From contig JAKOTQ010000015.1 in the NCBI GenBank assembly GCA_029776205.1, positions 1-64,000 of the forward strand: 64,000 bases of DNA. Reading direction: 5' to 3'. The notes under the pieces are model-generated. The model was given only the letters and a program-made list of their open reading frames with translations. It was not told where the DNA came from and ran no database searches. Below, one piece after another: positions 37,494 to 47,253 of the stretch (within the stretch, counting starts at the first letter, position 1; each line of letters opens with the position of its first letter). The translations under genes were made by a program, and so were the position numbers. Source of the DNA: Bacillota bacterium. Lineage in GTDB: Bacteria > Bacillota > UBA4882 > UBA8346.

Positions 37494-38252
37494 TCAGTCA
37501 ACCCAAATGATAAAGCAGATAAAGATCGAAAATGCCAATACCAACCAGTCATTGAGCGTGGACTTAAACTTTGGTTTCGTACGTATTTCAGAATAGCACC
37601 GAGATTCCATTGCTTGAACGATCTCTTCCGCCCGCATAAACGCATGGAATAATAATGGTCTTACTAAAAATAATATTCGGGTTACCGGATCTTTTCTCCC
37701 ATCAATACAGCGAGATTTTTGGGCATCCATCATCTCGGAAATCTGGTCCAAAATCAAGGGAATCAAGACAAAAGTCAAACTGAACATCGTAGCAACCCTT
37801 GCCTCAGGGATAAATGGCAATGGACGAAGAAACCACTCCACCGCGTTTTTAAATTGCAAAAGGGAGGTTGTCCCTGTCATAATCGCCCCGATGAAGATCA
37901 TGACAATCAGCCGCCAACTCAATAACAGACCGGAATTCAATCCTTCCCAAGTTATTCTCTGTATCGGAAACCCCGGTATGGCCGTTCCCGGTACCGTAAA
38001 GGAATGCGCGCCGATAATGATTCCTGCCAGAATAAAAAAGTACTTTAACTCTATCATAAAGCGTTTGACGGATAATCCTGCTGCCATGTAAATCATGAAT
38101 AGTACAGAGGTTAAAATGGCCAGGTCATATAGGTTACGTGCAAACCCCGCCGCCATGGTAAACAAAATCATACATACCAGCTTCAACCGTCCGTCCATCT
38201 GATGGATGATGGTTTTTTTGGGAATATAATGAAATAAAGTTATTTCAGCCAT
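37494..38252 (-). CDS. ecfT: Energy-coupling factor transporter transmembrane protein (biotin ECF)
   Basis: The T component of an ECF vitamin importer, 252 residues with six hydrophobic segments. It starts with the typical HYIPKKTIIHQMDGRLKL motif and has the two coupling-helix Ala-Arg-Gly-type motifs (AMESRCYSE and DAQKSRCIDG). It overlaps the ATPase gene by 13 bases. With bioY and the single ATPase it forms a BioMNY-like importer. The specificity comes from BioY; sharing with other S components is possible. Confidence 0.9.
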   Translation of the reverse strand: MAEITLFHYIPKKTIIHQMDGRLKLVCMILFTMAAGFARNLYDLAILTSVLFMIYMAAGLSVKRFMIELKYFFILAGIIIGAHSFTVPGTAIPGFPIQRITWEGLNSGLLLSWRLIVMIFIGAIMTGTTSLLQFKNAVEWFLRPLPFIPEARVATMFSLTFVLIPLILDQISEMMDAQKSRCIDGRKDPVTRILFLVRPLLFHAFMRAEEIVQAMESRCYSEIRTKPKFKSTLNDWLVLAFSIFICFIIWVD

Positions 38253-38986
38253 GTCATCGTCCCAACTCTTCTTCCGCCATAAGGTTTTTTGATACCATAC
38301 TTTTCAACTTCATCAATTAACCAGCCTGGATCTCCATCCTTAACGATCCTGCCTTTTTCCATAATAATCAACCGGTTGGCATGGGCTAGTACTTTATCCA
38401 AATCATGAGTCACTAAAATAATCGTATGCCCTTTTTTATGTAATGCAACGATCTGACTTAGTACCTGAACTACTCCTTCATAATCAAGAGCTACAAACGG
38501 TTCATCAAACGCGATAATTTGAGGCCTCATAGCCAGTACTCCAGCTACGGCCAGCCGTTTCTTTTGGCCTCCGGAGAGGGTATAAGTTTGCTCACTGGCA
38601 AGCTCACTTAACCCGACCGCTTCAAGGGTTTCCTGCACCAGCTTATCTACTTGCTCCCGGGGTAAATTGAGATTTTCCGGCCCGAACGCCACATCTTCGG
38701 ATACAATTTGCCCTACGATTTGATTGTCAGAATTTTGAAAGATTAAACCGATTTTTCTTCTCGCATGGTTAAGATCTTTCGTGATTGGCACTCCTTCTAA
38801 AAGGACCTTCCCAGAGGTTGGGCTAAGGAGGCCGTTCATATGCCTTAGCAAAACTGTTTTCCCGGATCCGTTGGCTCCAGCAATGACGATAAATTCACCG
38901 GATTCAACGGATAGGTTCACATCATCAAGGGCGATAGTACCATTTGGAAAAACATGCGATAAATGCTGTATTTCAAGAATAGCCAT
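38240..38986 (-). CDS. ecfA: Energy-coupling factor ATPase (biotin ECF)
   Basis: The ATP-hydrolysing A component, 248 residues, with Walker A GANGSGKT, Q-loop, signature LSGGQKKR, Walker B IIAFDEP and the H-loop VTHD. It powers uptake together with EcfT and BioY at the inner membrane. Only one A-type subunit gene is present, as in BioM. It lies between bioY (39 bases) and ecfT (overlapping), in a leftward operon under a biotin operator. Confidence 0.92.
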   Translation of the reverse strand: MAILEIQHLSHVFPNGTIALDDVNLSVESGEFIVIAGANGSGKTVLLRHMNGLLSPTSGKVLLEGVPITKDLNHARRKIGLIFQNSDNQIVGQIVSEDVAFGPENLNLPREQVDKLVQETLEAVGLSELASEQTYTLSGGQKKRLAVAGVLAMRPQIIAFDEPFVALDYEGVVQVLSQIVALHKKGHTIILVTHDLDKVLAHANRLIIMEKGRIVKDGDPGWLIDEVEKYGIKKPYGGRRVGTMTWLK

Positions 38987-39025
38987 CTTTATCCCCGTCT
39001 TCTTACAATTTGAATTAGAAATTCT

Positions 39026-39592
39026 TTATAGCGATAATTTGCTTTGTTGTGGTATAACTTGCTTTAAAAAAGGGCGTAATGTTCTTACCAGCATCACAGC
39101 TGCCATGATTTTAATTGCTGTACCGGGTATAAAAGGCAACAGACCGAATGCTAAAGCTTTATTCCAGGTTACCCTCAATACGATTTTCAACCAGGTAATC
39201 CCCAGTCCGAACAAAACAAAATCTCCTAACAACAAAGCAGCCAAATCTTTAGACAGTGAAGCCTCCCCTTTTCCGGACACTAAGCCGATAACCAGGGCGC
39301 AAAATAAATACCCAACTAAAAAACCGCCGGTGGGGCCAATAAAAACCGCCACTCCCGATGCCCCGCCTGCAAAAACCGGCATCCCGAGAGCTCCCAAGAA
39401 CAAAAATAGCCCGACACTGGCACTTCCCCAGGCAGCCCCCAATAGCAGGCCTGCCAACATGACAAAAAAATCAGCCAAGACGATAGGTACCGGAATAAGC
39501 GGAATAGGAAAACTTAAATATCCCCCGATAGCAATCAATGCAGTCATCAAGGAAGAAAAGACCATCATCCTCAGTTGAATCGTATGATTCAT
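39026..39592 (-). CDS. bioY: Biotin transporter substrate-binding S component BioY
   Basis: A 188-residue membrane protein with six hydrophobic segments and BioY motifs such as GALGMPVFAGG and GPTGGFLVGY. It binds biotin with very high affinity for ECF uptake. AAAGGAG precedes the ATG at 39592 with 7-base spacing, so the upstream frame extension is not used. It is the first gene of the operon and lies behind a BirA-like operator, which fixes its substrate as biotin with good confidence. Confidence 0.93.
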   Translation of the reverse strand: MNHTIQLRMMVFSSLMTALIAIGGYLSFPIPLIPVPIVLADFFVMLAGLLLGAAWGSASVGLFLFLGALGMPVFAGGASGVAVFIGPTGGFLVGYLFCALVIGLVSGKGEASLSKDLAALLLGDFVLFGLGITWLKIVLRVTWNKALAFGLLPFIPGTAIKIMAAVMLVRTLRPFLKQVIPQQSKLSL

Positions 39593-39652
39593 CAAATATC
39601 TCCTTTCATCACTATCCATGTTAAATTTGTTCCATTGGCATCCCTGTAAGTT

Positions 39653-39681
39653 ATTGTAAAAGCCGGTCGCTTAATTGTCAA
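39653..39681 (-). promoter_or_regulatory. Promoter of the bioY operon
   Basis: On the minus strand TTGACA and TACAAT are spaced by 17 bases. The -35 lies inside the right-hand half-site of the BirA operator, so BirA binding would block polymerase. Confidence 0.85.
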
Positions 39682-39708
39682 CCACTTATTAATTTTATGG
39701 TTTACATT
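39674..39708. promoter_or_regulatory. BirA (biotin repressor) operator
   Basis: ATTGTCAACC and GGTTTACATT are separated by 15 bases. This matches the known Firmicutes BirA box (a TTGTnAACC / GGTTnACAA inverted repeat with a 14-16 base spacer). It overlaps the -35 of the bioY promoter, giving biotin-dependent repression of uptake. Confidence 0.85.
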
Positions 39709-39774
39709 CGTGATCATTTTACTCACTGACGCAATGATGAAAGCGCTAAAAAAGACGCTCAGGACAGCTGTAAA

Positions 39775-39831
39775 ATGAAGCTATGTTCTTTCCCTGGAGC
39801 ATTAAACTCACCAGGATGGCAAAAGCTTCAT
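39775..39831. other. Nested inverted repeat of unknown role
   Basis: ATGAAGCT pairs with AGCTTCAT, and CCTGG pairs with CCAGG inside it. It is a two-arm hairpin between the metY terminator and the bio operator. It is not a known riboswitch as far as I can see. Confidence 0.45.
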
Positions 39832-39843
39832 CTCATAAAAAAA

Positions 39844-39864
39844 ACTCCGGAATCCCTCCGGAGT
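39844..39864 (-). terminator. Terminator of metY
   Basis: ACTCCGG pairs with CCGGAGT around 7 bases, and TTTTTTTTATG follows on the minus strand, about 45 bases past the metY stop. Confidence 0.85.
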
Positions 39865-39908
39865 TGGTTGATGCAGTTTACTTAGATAAGATACCCGTGA
39901 TATGAAAA

Positions 39909-41219
<1,311 letters not shown>

Positions 41220-41660
41220 TCATATATAATACATGGGCGCTTCATTGATATTATTAAATGAATCCACCAAATCCTGAAGACTGATGGAATCCGCGACTTG
41301 ATTCATGCTGGCATTGATAGGGTCCCATACATTTGACTGCAAACAGGAAAGCATCGCACTTTCCACGCCTTCGCCGGAATTTTCTTCATCAACGACGGCC
41401 AATTCCCCTTCCAACGCCCGTAAAATCATTCCTACAGTCACCTGCGCCGGCTCCATAGCCAATGTATATCCACCCTGCGCTCCTTTAACGCTTCGGACCA
41501 GACCTGCCTTTCGTAATATCGAAAAAACCTGTTCTAAATAATTTTCAGATATATTTTGCCGCTCAGCAATGGCATTAAGCGCCACATGTTCCCCTCTGGA
41601 AAACACGGCCAAATCCAGCATGGCTCTTAAGCCATATCGGCCCCGTGTTGAAATCTTCAT
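41220..41660 (-). CDS. Rrf2-family (CymR-like) transcriptional regulator 1
   Basis: A 146-residue winged-helix repressor with KISTRGRYGLRAMLDLA, the recognition helix region ISENYLEQVFSILRKAG and VRSVKGAQGGY. The residues for an iron-sulfur cluster (three Cys near 90-106) are not all present: only one Cys is in the LSCLQS segment. It therefore resembles CymR, which in B. subtilis senses cysteine status through CysK, more than IscR. It begins the operon with metY. An operator-like repeat lies just upstream at 41682-41704. Confidence 0.85.
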   Translation of the reverse strand: MKISTRGRYGLRAMLDLAVFSRGEHVALNAIAERQNISENYLEQVFSILRKAGLVRSVKGAQGGYTLAMEPAQVTVGMILRALEGELAVVDEENSGEGVESAMLSCLQSNVWDPINASMNQVADSISLQDLVDSFNNINEAPMYYI

Positions 41661-41681
41661 TGTATACTCCCTCTCATATGC

Positions 41682-41704
41682 AAGTAATCCTATTTATTTA
41701 GTAT
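41682..41704. promoter_or_regulatory. Putative Rrf2/CymR operator 1
   Basis: On the minus strand CATACTAAATAAATAGGATT begins the site, followed by ACTT. It sits immediately after the -10 of the regulator's promoter and is almost identical to the site at 57696-57719 and similar to 60503-60525. Confidence 0.6.
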
Positions 41705-41705
41705 G

Positions 41706-41734
41706 ATTTTACCTCGCTCCACTAAATTTGTCAA
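41706..41734 (-). promoter_or_regulatory. Promoter of the Rrf2-metY operon
   Basis: TTGACA and TAAAAT are spaced by 17 bases on the minus strand, about 45 bases before the start codon. The surrounding sequence (about 64 bases) is closely repeated at 57696-57760. Confidence 0.8.
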
Positions 41735-41752
41735 TGCATATTTTTCCAAAAG

Positions 41753-41778
41753 GCAAAGAGACCAAACGGTCTCTTTGC
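41753..41778 (-). terminator. Terminator-like hairpin after metA
   Basis: GCAAAGAGACC and GGTCTCTTTGC form an 11-bp stem with a 4-base loop just 9 bases after the metA stop. A short CTTTT run follows. Confidence 0.75.
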
Positions 41779-41786
41779 TTCCGATT

Positions 41787-42704
41787 CTATTTGATTTCAT
41801 TGAGGTTATACGGCGTTTCCTGATAGACATAGTAGTTGAGCCAGTTGGCAAATAGCAGGTTGGCATGACTCCGCCACCGTACCAGTGGGCGTTGAGTCGG
41901 ATCGTCATTGGGGAAATAATTCTTCGGCAGCTTTATCGGTAATCCTTTGGCTATATCCCGGTCATATTCATACTTCAGCGTGTCTGCATCATATTCGGAA
42001 TGGCCCGTTACAAAGATCTGCCGTCCCCCCAACCCTTCAACGATATAAACGCCGGCTTCATCGGATACCGACAGTATCTCAAGTTCCTTGACTTTTTCAA
42101 TATCTTCTGCCCGGACCTCCGTATGCCGCGACTGAGGGGCATAAAACAAGTCATCAAATCCCCGCAACAACTTCACATTTTGCTTGACCACCCGATGTTC
42201 AAAGACGCCAAAAACCTTCTCCGGCAAAGAATATTTGGGAATACCGTAGTGATGGTACAAACCAGCCTGAGCAGCCCAACAAATATGAAAAGTGGAAAAT
42301 ACATTATGAACTGACCAATCCATGATTTGGGTCAATTCCTCCCAATAGTTCACTTGATTAAATTCCATCTGCTCCACCGGCGCGCCGGTGATAATCAATC
42401 CGTCAAACTTTTCAGATTGCACTTCATCAAAGGTTTTATAGAACGTTTCCAAATGCTCGGCAGAGGTATTTTTGGAGGTATGAGACTTGGGATGCAGTAA
42501 AACCACATCCACTTGAATGGGAGTATTCCCGATCAACCGCAGCAGCTGGGTCTCAGTAACAATTTTAGTCGGCATCAAATTTAAAATTGCAATTCGCAAC
42601 GGACGGATATCCTGGTGAATCGCCCGTTCTTCAGTCATCACGAAGATATTCTCACGGGTCAGGATTTCAGTTGCTGGAAGATTATTCGGAATTTTGATTG
42701 GCAT
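41787..42704 (-). CDS. metA: Homoserine O-acyltransferase (MetA; probably acetyl)
   Basis: A 305-residue cytoplasmic enzyme of the MetA family. Catalytic residues are visible: Cys in [10 protein letters not shown], His in [10 protein letters not shown] and Glu in the PVEQM/EVLEH region. It activates homoserine as O-acetyl (or succinyl) homoserine, the first committed methionine step. In Firmicutes this family generally uses acetyl-CoA, and MetY nearby uses O-acetylhomoserine, so acetyl is likely. Expression is governed by the SAM-I riboswitch 170 bases upstream. The start is the ATG at 42704 with GAGGTGAT. Confidence 0.93.
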   Translation of the reverse strand: MPIKIPNNLPATEILTRENIFVMTEERAIHQDIRPLRIAILNLMPTKIVTETQLLRLIGNTPIQVDVVLLHPKSHTSKNTSAEHLETFYKTFDEVQSEKFDGLIITGAPVEQMEFNQVNYWEELTQIMDWSVHNVFSTFHICWAAQAGLYHHYGIPKYSLPEKVFGVFEHRVVKQNVKLLRGFDDLFYAPQSRHTEVRAEDIEKVKELEILSVSDEAGVYIVEGLGGRQIFVTGHSEYDADTLKYEYDRDIAKGLPIKLPKNYFPNDDPTQRPLVRWRSHANLLFANWLNYYVYQETPYNLNEIK

Positions 42705-42874
42705 AAAATCACCTCATTTACAAAAATATATATAAAAGTAAATTTATGATTTTACCATAAATGTTACTATTATATCACGTTCGAACCTTGAATAAACAAA
42801 CCATCAACACAATGCACATGACGGATGATTTTACTGGACCGCGGTAATCTGTTTTCCTCCCTTGGCCAAAACAA

Positions 42875-43021
42875 AAACCTCTTTCGAATGAAAGAGGTTT
42901 CCACGAATATACGATGTTACCTCTCTCATCTTCCGGGTCTCCCCGACGGAATTGGCACCTTTTCTCGCAGGTTGCCGAAGGTTCATTGGGCCGTTCCCTC
43001 CCCTTCTCTGGATAAGAGTCA
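42875..43021 (-). ncRNA. SAM-I (S-box) riboswitch of metA
   Basis: On the minus strand the aptamer runs from about 43021 to 42923, with P1 formed by CTCTTATC and GATGAGAG. Core S-box blocks are AGAGAAGGGGAGGGA, ATGAACCTTCGGCAACC and GGTGCCAATTCC. An 11-bp terminator hairpin, AAACCTCTTTC/GAAAGAGGTTT, with TTTTTG follows at 42875-42900. SAM binding would favour termination before metA. Confidence 0.95.
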
Positions 43022-43064
43022 TCTTGTCACACTGATTCAGTTGTGGATCACAGTTATTGTTTAG

Positions 43065-43093
43065 ATTATATGTAATATAACCAACTTAGTCAA
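43065..43093 (-). promoter_or_regulatory. Promoter of the metA riboswitch transcript
   Basis: TTGACT and TATAAT are separated by 17 bases, 44 bases before the aptamer. The -35 and its upstream AT block are copied at 43888-43909. Confidence 0.8.
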
Positions 43094-43104
43094 CATTAAT
43101 TTTT
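43083..43104. repeat. Direct repeat, copy 1
   Basis: AACTTAGTCAACATTAATTT plus TT is identical in 22 bases to 43888-43909. With the flanking GTAATAT included, 30 of 33 bases match. It covers the metA -35 region and its upstream A/T tract. Confidence 0.85.
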
Positions 43105-43135
43105 AAATTTAAATTGATAACACCTGTTTGCAAAC

Positions 43136-43387
43136 ATCGATCCCCACACCGAACAGCAAATCCAGAAAGCAATGAGCAATATCACCAAAAATCGGACGAC
43201 TTTGATTATCGCCCACCGTTTATCAACAATCCAAAACACTGATAAAATCATTGTCATGCGTAACGGTCAGGTTTTGGAGATCGGCAATCATCACCACCTA
43301 ATTCAGAACGCTAACGGATATTATCGAAAGTTGGTCATCGAAGGATCCGGCATTACCGACGTCACAGTGAAACACGCTGTCATTTAA
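43136..43387 (+). pseudogene. C-terminal fragment of an ABC exporter ATPase
   Basis: The plus-strand frame from IDPHTEQQIQKA through the H-loop TLIIAHRLSTI and TDKIIVMRNGQVLEIG matches the last 75-80 residues of an ATP-binding cassette exporter. There is no membrane domain, Walker A or signature motif upstream, and the sequence breaks off abruptly at 43136. It is a remnant between two promoter repeats and is probably not functional, although an ATG at 43172 would open a 71-codon frame. Confidence 0.8.
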
Positions 43388-43408
43388 AGAGTGATGACTT
43401 TCCTTATA

Positions 43409-43738
43409 TTATAATAAAATTTGCCGCAGCTCTTCGAATGCCTCATCAATAAAATTGGGGATAACCAAAACTTTAATACCATGCTCATTCAAAAACCGTT
43501 CTGCTCCGGGACCGATTCTGGCAACCAATATCACCTGACAGTCGCCCAATAGTTCCACCGTTTTCAAATGCCGGTTTTCTTCAGTATTTTCCCAATTACA
43601 TGAGGGTATATTAGGACGTATTTCAAGAAATCGATATTCTGTTTCAAACAAGTCAAAAATCAGAAACTGCTTGGCCCTCCCAAAGTGGTCATTCACATAC
43701 TTACCGTCAGTACTTGCAACCGCTACTCTTAAAGACAC
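43409..43738 (-). CDS. NifB/NifX-family (dinitrogenase Fe-Mo cofactor) protein
   Basis: A 109-residue single-domain protein of the NifX/NafY/MTH1175 family: RVAVASTDGKYVNDHFGRAKQF, then FDLFET, and CQVILVARIGPGAERFL. In nitrogen fixers these carry iron-molybdenum cofactor precursors; members outside nif clusters have unknown metal-cluster roles. The GTG at 43738 with a GGGGGTGG site is the likely start. No nif gene is nearby. Its promoter seems to be the second copy of the repeat at 43888-43909. Confidence 0.85.
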   Translation of the reverse strand: MSLRVAVASTDGKYVNDHFGRAKQFLIFDLFETEYRFLEIRPNIPSCNWENTEENRHLKTVELLGDCQVILVARIGPGAERFLNEHGIKVLVIPNFIDEAFEELRQILL

Positions 43739-43887
43739 GAAACCACCCCCAGCCTTTACCAAAAACCTCAAGTTTCACTACCCGGACTGATTACGCCGGT
43801 TGTCTGATCTACACCCAAACTATCTTAGGCTAATCAGATCTCAATCTTCCTCTGGTTTCCTTATCTTTAAAAATAAGTAATATCATG

Positions 43888-43909
43888 AACTTAGTCAACA
43901 TTAATTTTT
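43888..43909. repeat. Direct repeat, copy 2
   Basis: It is identical over 22 bases to 43083-43104. On the minus strand it provides TTGACT and, 17 bases on, a weaker TATTTT, probably the promoter of the NifX-family gene. The rest of 43772-44108 holds no gene that I can support. Confidence 0.8.
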
Positions 43910-44044
43910 GAACTGATCGTAACTCCAGACAAAACACACCTTACGCTCTTGACCAAGGAGGAAGAGACTGCCATCTGCCCCATTATGAACGGCCGAAGAA
44001 CGTTAACTCCTATCTGCTATCACCCTTAACCAAATACAACCCAT

Positions 44045-44083
44045 CATAAATGGCTACCACTAATCATTAGGTAGCCATTTATG
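44045..44083 (-). terminator. Strong inverted repeat at the end of the sulfonate-type operon
   Basis: CATAAATGGCTACC and GGTAGCCATTTATG form a 14-bp stem with an 11-base loop, 26 bases after the ATPase stop. The T-run is poor, so termination is likely but not certain. Confidence 0.6.
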
Positions 44084-44108
44084 TTGAAACAGTTCAAACC
44101 ATGCACAG

Positions 44109-44885
44109 TCAAATCGCATAAACCAGATCCTCATCCTTACTGGCGAAGAATTCCCGATAGATCTCCCGACGTAAATAGGCAAATTCCACATTACTCCGGT
44201 CTCTGGGGCGCGGCAGGTTAACCCGTAAGATTTTCTTAATGGTTCCCGGCCTGCTCGACATAACGACCACACGATCTCCCAAATAAATCGCTTCATCGAT
44301 GTCGTGGGTAACCAGGATCATCGTATTCTTCTCAATCTCCCAAATACGTAAGATCTCCTGCTGCATCTGAATTCGGGTTAAAGCATCCAAAGCCCCGAAA
44401 GGTTCATCCAACAATAAAATTTGGGGCCGGTTAACCAAGGCCCGAGCCAGTGCCACCCGTTGCGCCATCCCCCCCGATAACTGATGGGGATAGGCATGCT
44501 CAAACCCAGTTAATCCGACTAAATCAATATGTTCCTGAATAATCCGTTCCCGTTCCTGGGGAGCAACATTATTCAACGCAAAAGCAATATTATCTTTGAC
44601 AGTACGCCATGGTAACAAACGGTGCTCCTGAAAGACCACGCCCCGATCCAATCCACAACCGTTAAGGGGCTTTCCCGACAGTGTTACCGTCCCTTGATAA
44701 TTAGTTTCCAAACCGGCAATAATCCGCAGTAACGTTGTTTTTCCGCAACCACTACCCCCAACGATGCTGATAAATTCTCCCTGGTTTATGGATAAGTTAA
44801 TATCCTGCAACACCTGAATTACCTTCTGGCTGTTAACAAATTCCTTACTTAAATTGTGAATCACTAAATTTCCATCACCATTCAT
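44109..44885 (-). CDS. ABC transporter ATPase, SsuB/TauB-type (set 1)
   Basis: A 258-residue cytoplasmic ATPase: Walker A GGSGCGKTT, signature LSGGMAQR, Walker B LLLDEPFGALDALT, H-loop VTHD. It belongs to the nitrate/sulfonate/taurine family and works with the adjacent permease and binding protein. It is the last gene of the leftward operon that contains rSAM, PNPOx, SsuA, SsuC and SsuB. Confidence 0.93.
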   Translation of the reverse strand: MNGDGNLVIHNLSKEFVNSQKVIQVLQDINLSINQGEFISIVGGSGCGKTTLLRIIAGLETNYQGTVTLSGKPLNGCGLDRGVVFQEHRLLPWRTVKDNIAFALNNVAPQERERIIQEHIDLVGLTGFEHAYPHQLSGGMAQRVALARALVNRPQILLLDEPFGALDALTRIQMQQEILRIWEIEKNTMILVTHDIDEAIYLGDRVVVMSSRPGTIKKILRVNLPRPRDRSNVEFAYLRREIYREFFASKDEDLVYAI

Positions 44886-44902
44886 TCAATCATCACCTCA
44901 AG

Positions 44903-45700
44903 TTACTCTCCCTGATAAGTAACATTCCAAACCAAAACCCGTTTACTTAACCACCTGAGAAAACTATCCATTAATTTCCCGATCACTCCAATTGTAAACA
45001 TCCCCACGATCACCACATCTGGTTGGGAAAGTTGCCGGGCATCCATAATCAGATACCCCACTCCTTCACTGGCAGCAATTAATTCTGCTGCCACCACACA
45101 CATCCAGGCAATTCCCAATCCAACTCGCAACCCGGTCATTACCGGTGGTAAAATTCCCGGTAAAACCAAATCCTTAATAAACCGTCGCCTGGGGACTTCC
45201 AGGATCTTAGCCAGCTCAATCAGTTTAGGATCAATCCGGCGAATCCCATCAACTACACTGATCAAAATCGGGTAGAAAGCACCGATGAAGATAATAAAGA
45301 TCTTTGACGCCTCGCCAATCCCAAACCAGATGATCGCCAACGGGATCCAGGCAATCGGAGGAATTGGTTTGAGGATCTGAATCAATAGATCGGTCATCCG
45401 GTCCAAAGTCCGGGACAGACCGATCGCCAACCCCAACATGACCCCCAAGCTTGCCGCCAAACCAAATCCTTCCAAAACCCTTATCATACTGACTCCGATG
45501 TGACGCAACAATTCACCGCTGCTAAAATACTCTCCAAATGAGCGAAACACTGTAGGAAGTGACGGGATGATCACCGGATTAAGCCAGCCGATAATGCCCA
45601 AAACCTGCCACACAAACAACAACACCAACGCTAAACTAAAATAGAGAAACGTCTTTTTTAGATCAGTACCTATCTGCCACAGACGCAGTTTCCTGTACAT
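44903..45700 (-). CDS. ABC transporter permease, SsuC/TauC-type (set 1)
   Basis: A 265-residue inner-membrane protein with six hydrophobic segments and the EAA-type loop ELAKILEVPRRRFIKDLVLPG. The ATG at 45700 follows GGAGGTGGTAGTG. An upstream TTG at 45715 overlaps that site. It lies between the binding protein and ATPase genes and forms the channel of the importer. Confidence 0.93.
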   Translation of the reverse strand: MYRKLRLWQIGTDLKKTFLYFSLALVLLFVWQVLGIIGWLNPVIIPSLPTVFRSFGEYFSSGELLRHIGVSMIRVLEGFGLAASLGVMLGLAIGLSRTLDRMTDLLIQILKPIPPIAWIPLAIIWFGIGEASKIFIIFIGAFYPILISVVDGIRRIDPKLIELAKILEVPRRRFIKDLVLPGILPPVMTGLRVGLGIAWMCVVAAELIAASEGVGYLIMDARQLSQPDVVIVGMFTIGVIGKLMDSFLRWLSKRVLVWNVTYQGE

Positions 45701-45728
45701 CACTACCACCTCCAAATCCGCTCAATCG

Positions 45729-46712
45729 TTATTTGTTCCCAATGGCTTGCAGATAGCGGCGATCGACAAACGCATCAACATCGACTTTTGATCGAATGAT
45801 TTTATGAGCCCGCATAAACTCTTCACTCTTCTTGAGATCCTCAATATCAGCGGTACTGATCCCCGGCCGATAATCAAACTTGGTAAAGACCTGCAACAAT
45901 TGTTTTGAAGTCAGATTCACTTCATTCGCAACCAATTCCGCTGCCCGCTCGGGATCAGCCTTTAGGAATTCATAACCCCGTTGATACGCTTTTAATAAGG
46001 CAGTAACCAAAGCCGGATGTTGAACTGCAAACTTATTGGAAACCAGAATCACTGATATCCCTCTCTTAATCCCGGTTCCATCGGTCAGGATCCGAATTGC
46101 GCCTTTCTCGACCCATTGGGTAATATAGGGTTTCCAAATTGCTCCTGCATCAACATTACCCGAAGTCAAGGCCGCTCCAATATCCTCAATCTGCAGGTTA
46201 ATTAACTGGACATCGTTGATTTTAAGGCCATTCTTTTGGAAGGCCAGCACCAGAAAATGATGGACTCCGGTGCCTTTGGTAACCGCAACCCGCTTTCCTT
46301 TTAACTCTTTCACCGATTTAATGGTAGAGTTTTTCGGGACGGCAAGCGCCTGTGCTTTCGGACCACTGCAAGTAATACTGACAATCCGGAGATCCTGCCC
46401 GGAAGCCCTGGCGATCAGGGCCGGAGTATCTCCCATTAAGCCGATATCGATCTCTCCGGCCGCAAACGCTTCATTGACTGCCGGTCCTGACAGAAAAGAG
46501 TGCCATTTTACACTGATCTTTGCTTGCTTCAACTCTGCTTCCAACCAACCTTGCTGCTTCGCGATAAAGAGCGGCGCATAAAACGGGATCGGTTGGAGCG
46601 CGATCCGCAGCTCCTTGGCGACGCTTCCTCGCTGCTCCTTACCGTAACCTACCGGTTGAAAAACCATTACCATAAAGCCGATTAGCAAGATTAAATTAAG
46701 GAACTTTTTCAT
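45729..46712 (-). CDS. SsuA-like substrate-binding protein (set 1)
   Basis: A 327-residue secreted binding protein of the aliphatic-sulfonate/nitrate/taurine family. A signal peptide runs from MKKFLNLILLIGFMVMVF to a likely cleavage near GYGKEQ; no lipobox Cys is visible. Mature features are KELRIALQP, the KGKRVAVTKGTGVHHFL segment and a C-terminal RRYLQAIG. It shares most of its length with the protein at 48563-49546, so the two are a recent duplicate. It presumably binds an organosulfur compound. Confidence 0.9.
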   Translation of the reverse strand: MKKFLNLILLIGFMVMVFQPVGYGKEQRGSVAKELRIALQPIPFYAPLFIAKQQGWLEAELKQAKISVKWHSFLSGPAVNEAFAAGEIDIGLMGDTPALIARASGQDLRIVSITCSGPKAQALAVPKNSTIKSVKELKGKRVAVTKGTGVHHFLVLAFQKNGLKINDVQLINLQIEDIGAALTSGNVDAGAIWKPYITQWVEKGAIRILTDGTGIKRGISVILVSNKFAVQHPALVTALLKAYQRGYEFLKADPERAAELVANEVNLTSKQLLQVFTKFDYRPGISTADIEDLKKSEEFMRAHKIIRSKVDVDAFVDRRYLQAIGNK

Positions 46713-46734
46713 CGTTACCAACCTCACTAGTTAA

Positions 46735-47199
46735 TTATTTTGCCAAGCGGTCCAGATGTAAAAAGTAAGGATGTGCTGCTTCTTCAGCTGCTTTTCGCGT
46801 CCAATAATTCTGATCACTGACCTCTTCCGGTTCAATGACCCAGATCCCGGCTAAATCGACATCACCCAGCCGTTCCCGAACTTCAACATACTTCTGCTCA
46901 AACAGCGGTCCGGCAATAATATTCCGTACCGGTTTACCCTTGATCTGATAACTCTGCCCTTCCTTCCCCCGAACCGTAACCGTCACTTTCCGGTTAAACC
47001 AGATGCTGCGTACCAGGTTGCGGTTGGTCTGGGAAGACTCCAGTAGCTCCAGGAAAAACAGATTACCATCTTCCCCGACAGCTAACGACTGTTTGAAGGT
47101 CGCATGGGGATTTCCGTCCTGATCTACGGTCGCCAGAACCTTTACCGTTTCCGAATTATTAATTAACGCAATCACTTCATCACTCAATTTCACTGCCAT
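46735..47199 (-). CDS. PNPOx-like flavin split-barrel protein, copy 1
   Basis: A 154-residue protein of the pyridoxamine 5'-phosphate oxidase-like (FMN-binding split beta-barrel) superfamily: VKVLATVDQDGNPHATFKQSLAVG, FLELLESSQTNRNLV and VTVTVRGKEGQSYQIKGKPV. It may reduce or oxidise a small substrate or serve as a flavin carrier. It sits 54 bases after a radical-SAM gene, and its paralogue at 53745 is also next to a radical-SAM gene, so the two proteins likely act together. No substrate can be named. Confidence 0.85.
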   Translation of the reverse strand: MAVKLSDEVIALINNSETVKVLATVDQDGNPHATFKQSLAVGEDGNLFFLELLESSQTNRNLVRSIWFNRKVTVTVRGKEGQSYQIKGKPVRNIIAGPLFEQKYVEVRERLGDVDLAGIWVIEPEEVSDQNYWTRKAAEEAAHPYFLHLDRLAK

Positions 47200-47253
47200 C
47201 TACACTCAACTCCCTTTCATAACATTAATCAGATACAAATAATATGAAGATAA

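Noticed and set aside
39775-39831. Riboswitch-like two-arm hairpin
   Set aside because: I found no S-box, T-box, TPP, cobalamin or other core sequence; it is listed only as an inverted repeat.
43172-43387. Intact small ABC protein
   Set aside because: It lacks Walker A and signature motifs and starts in mid-domain; it is a fragment.
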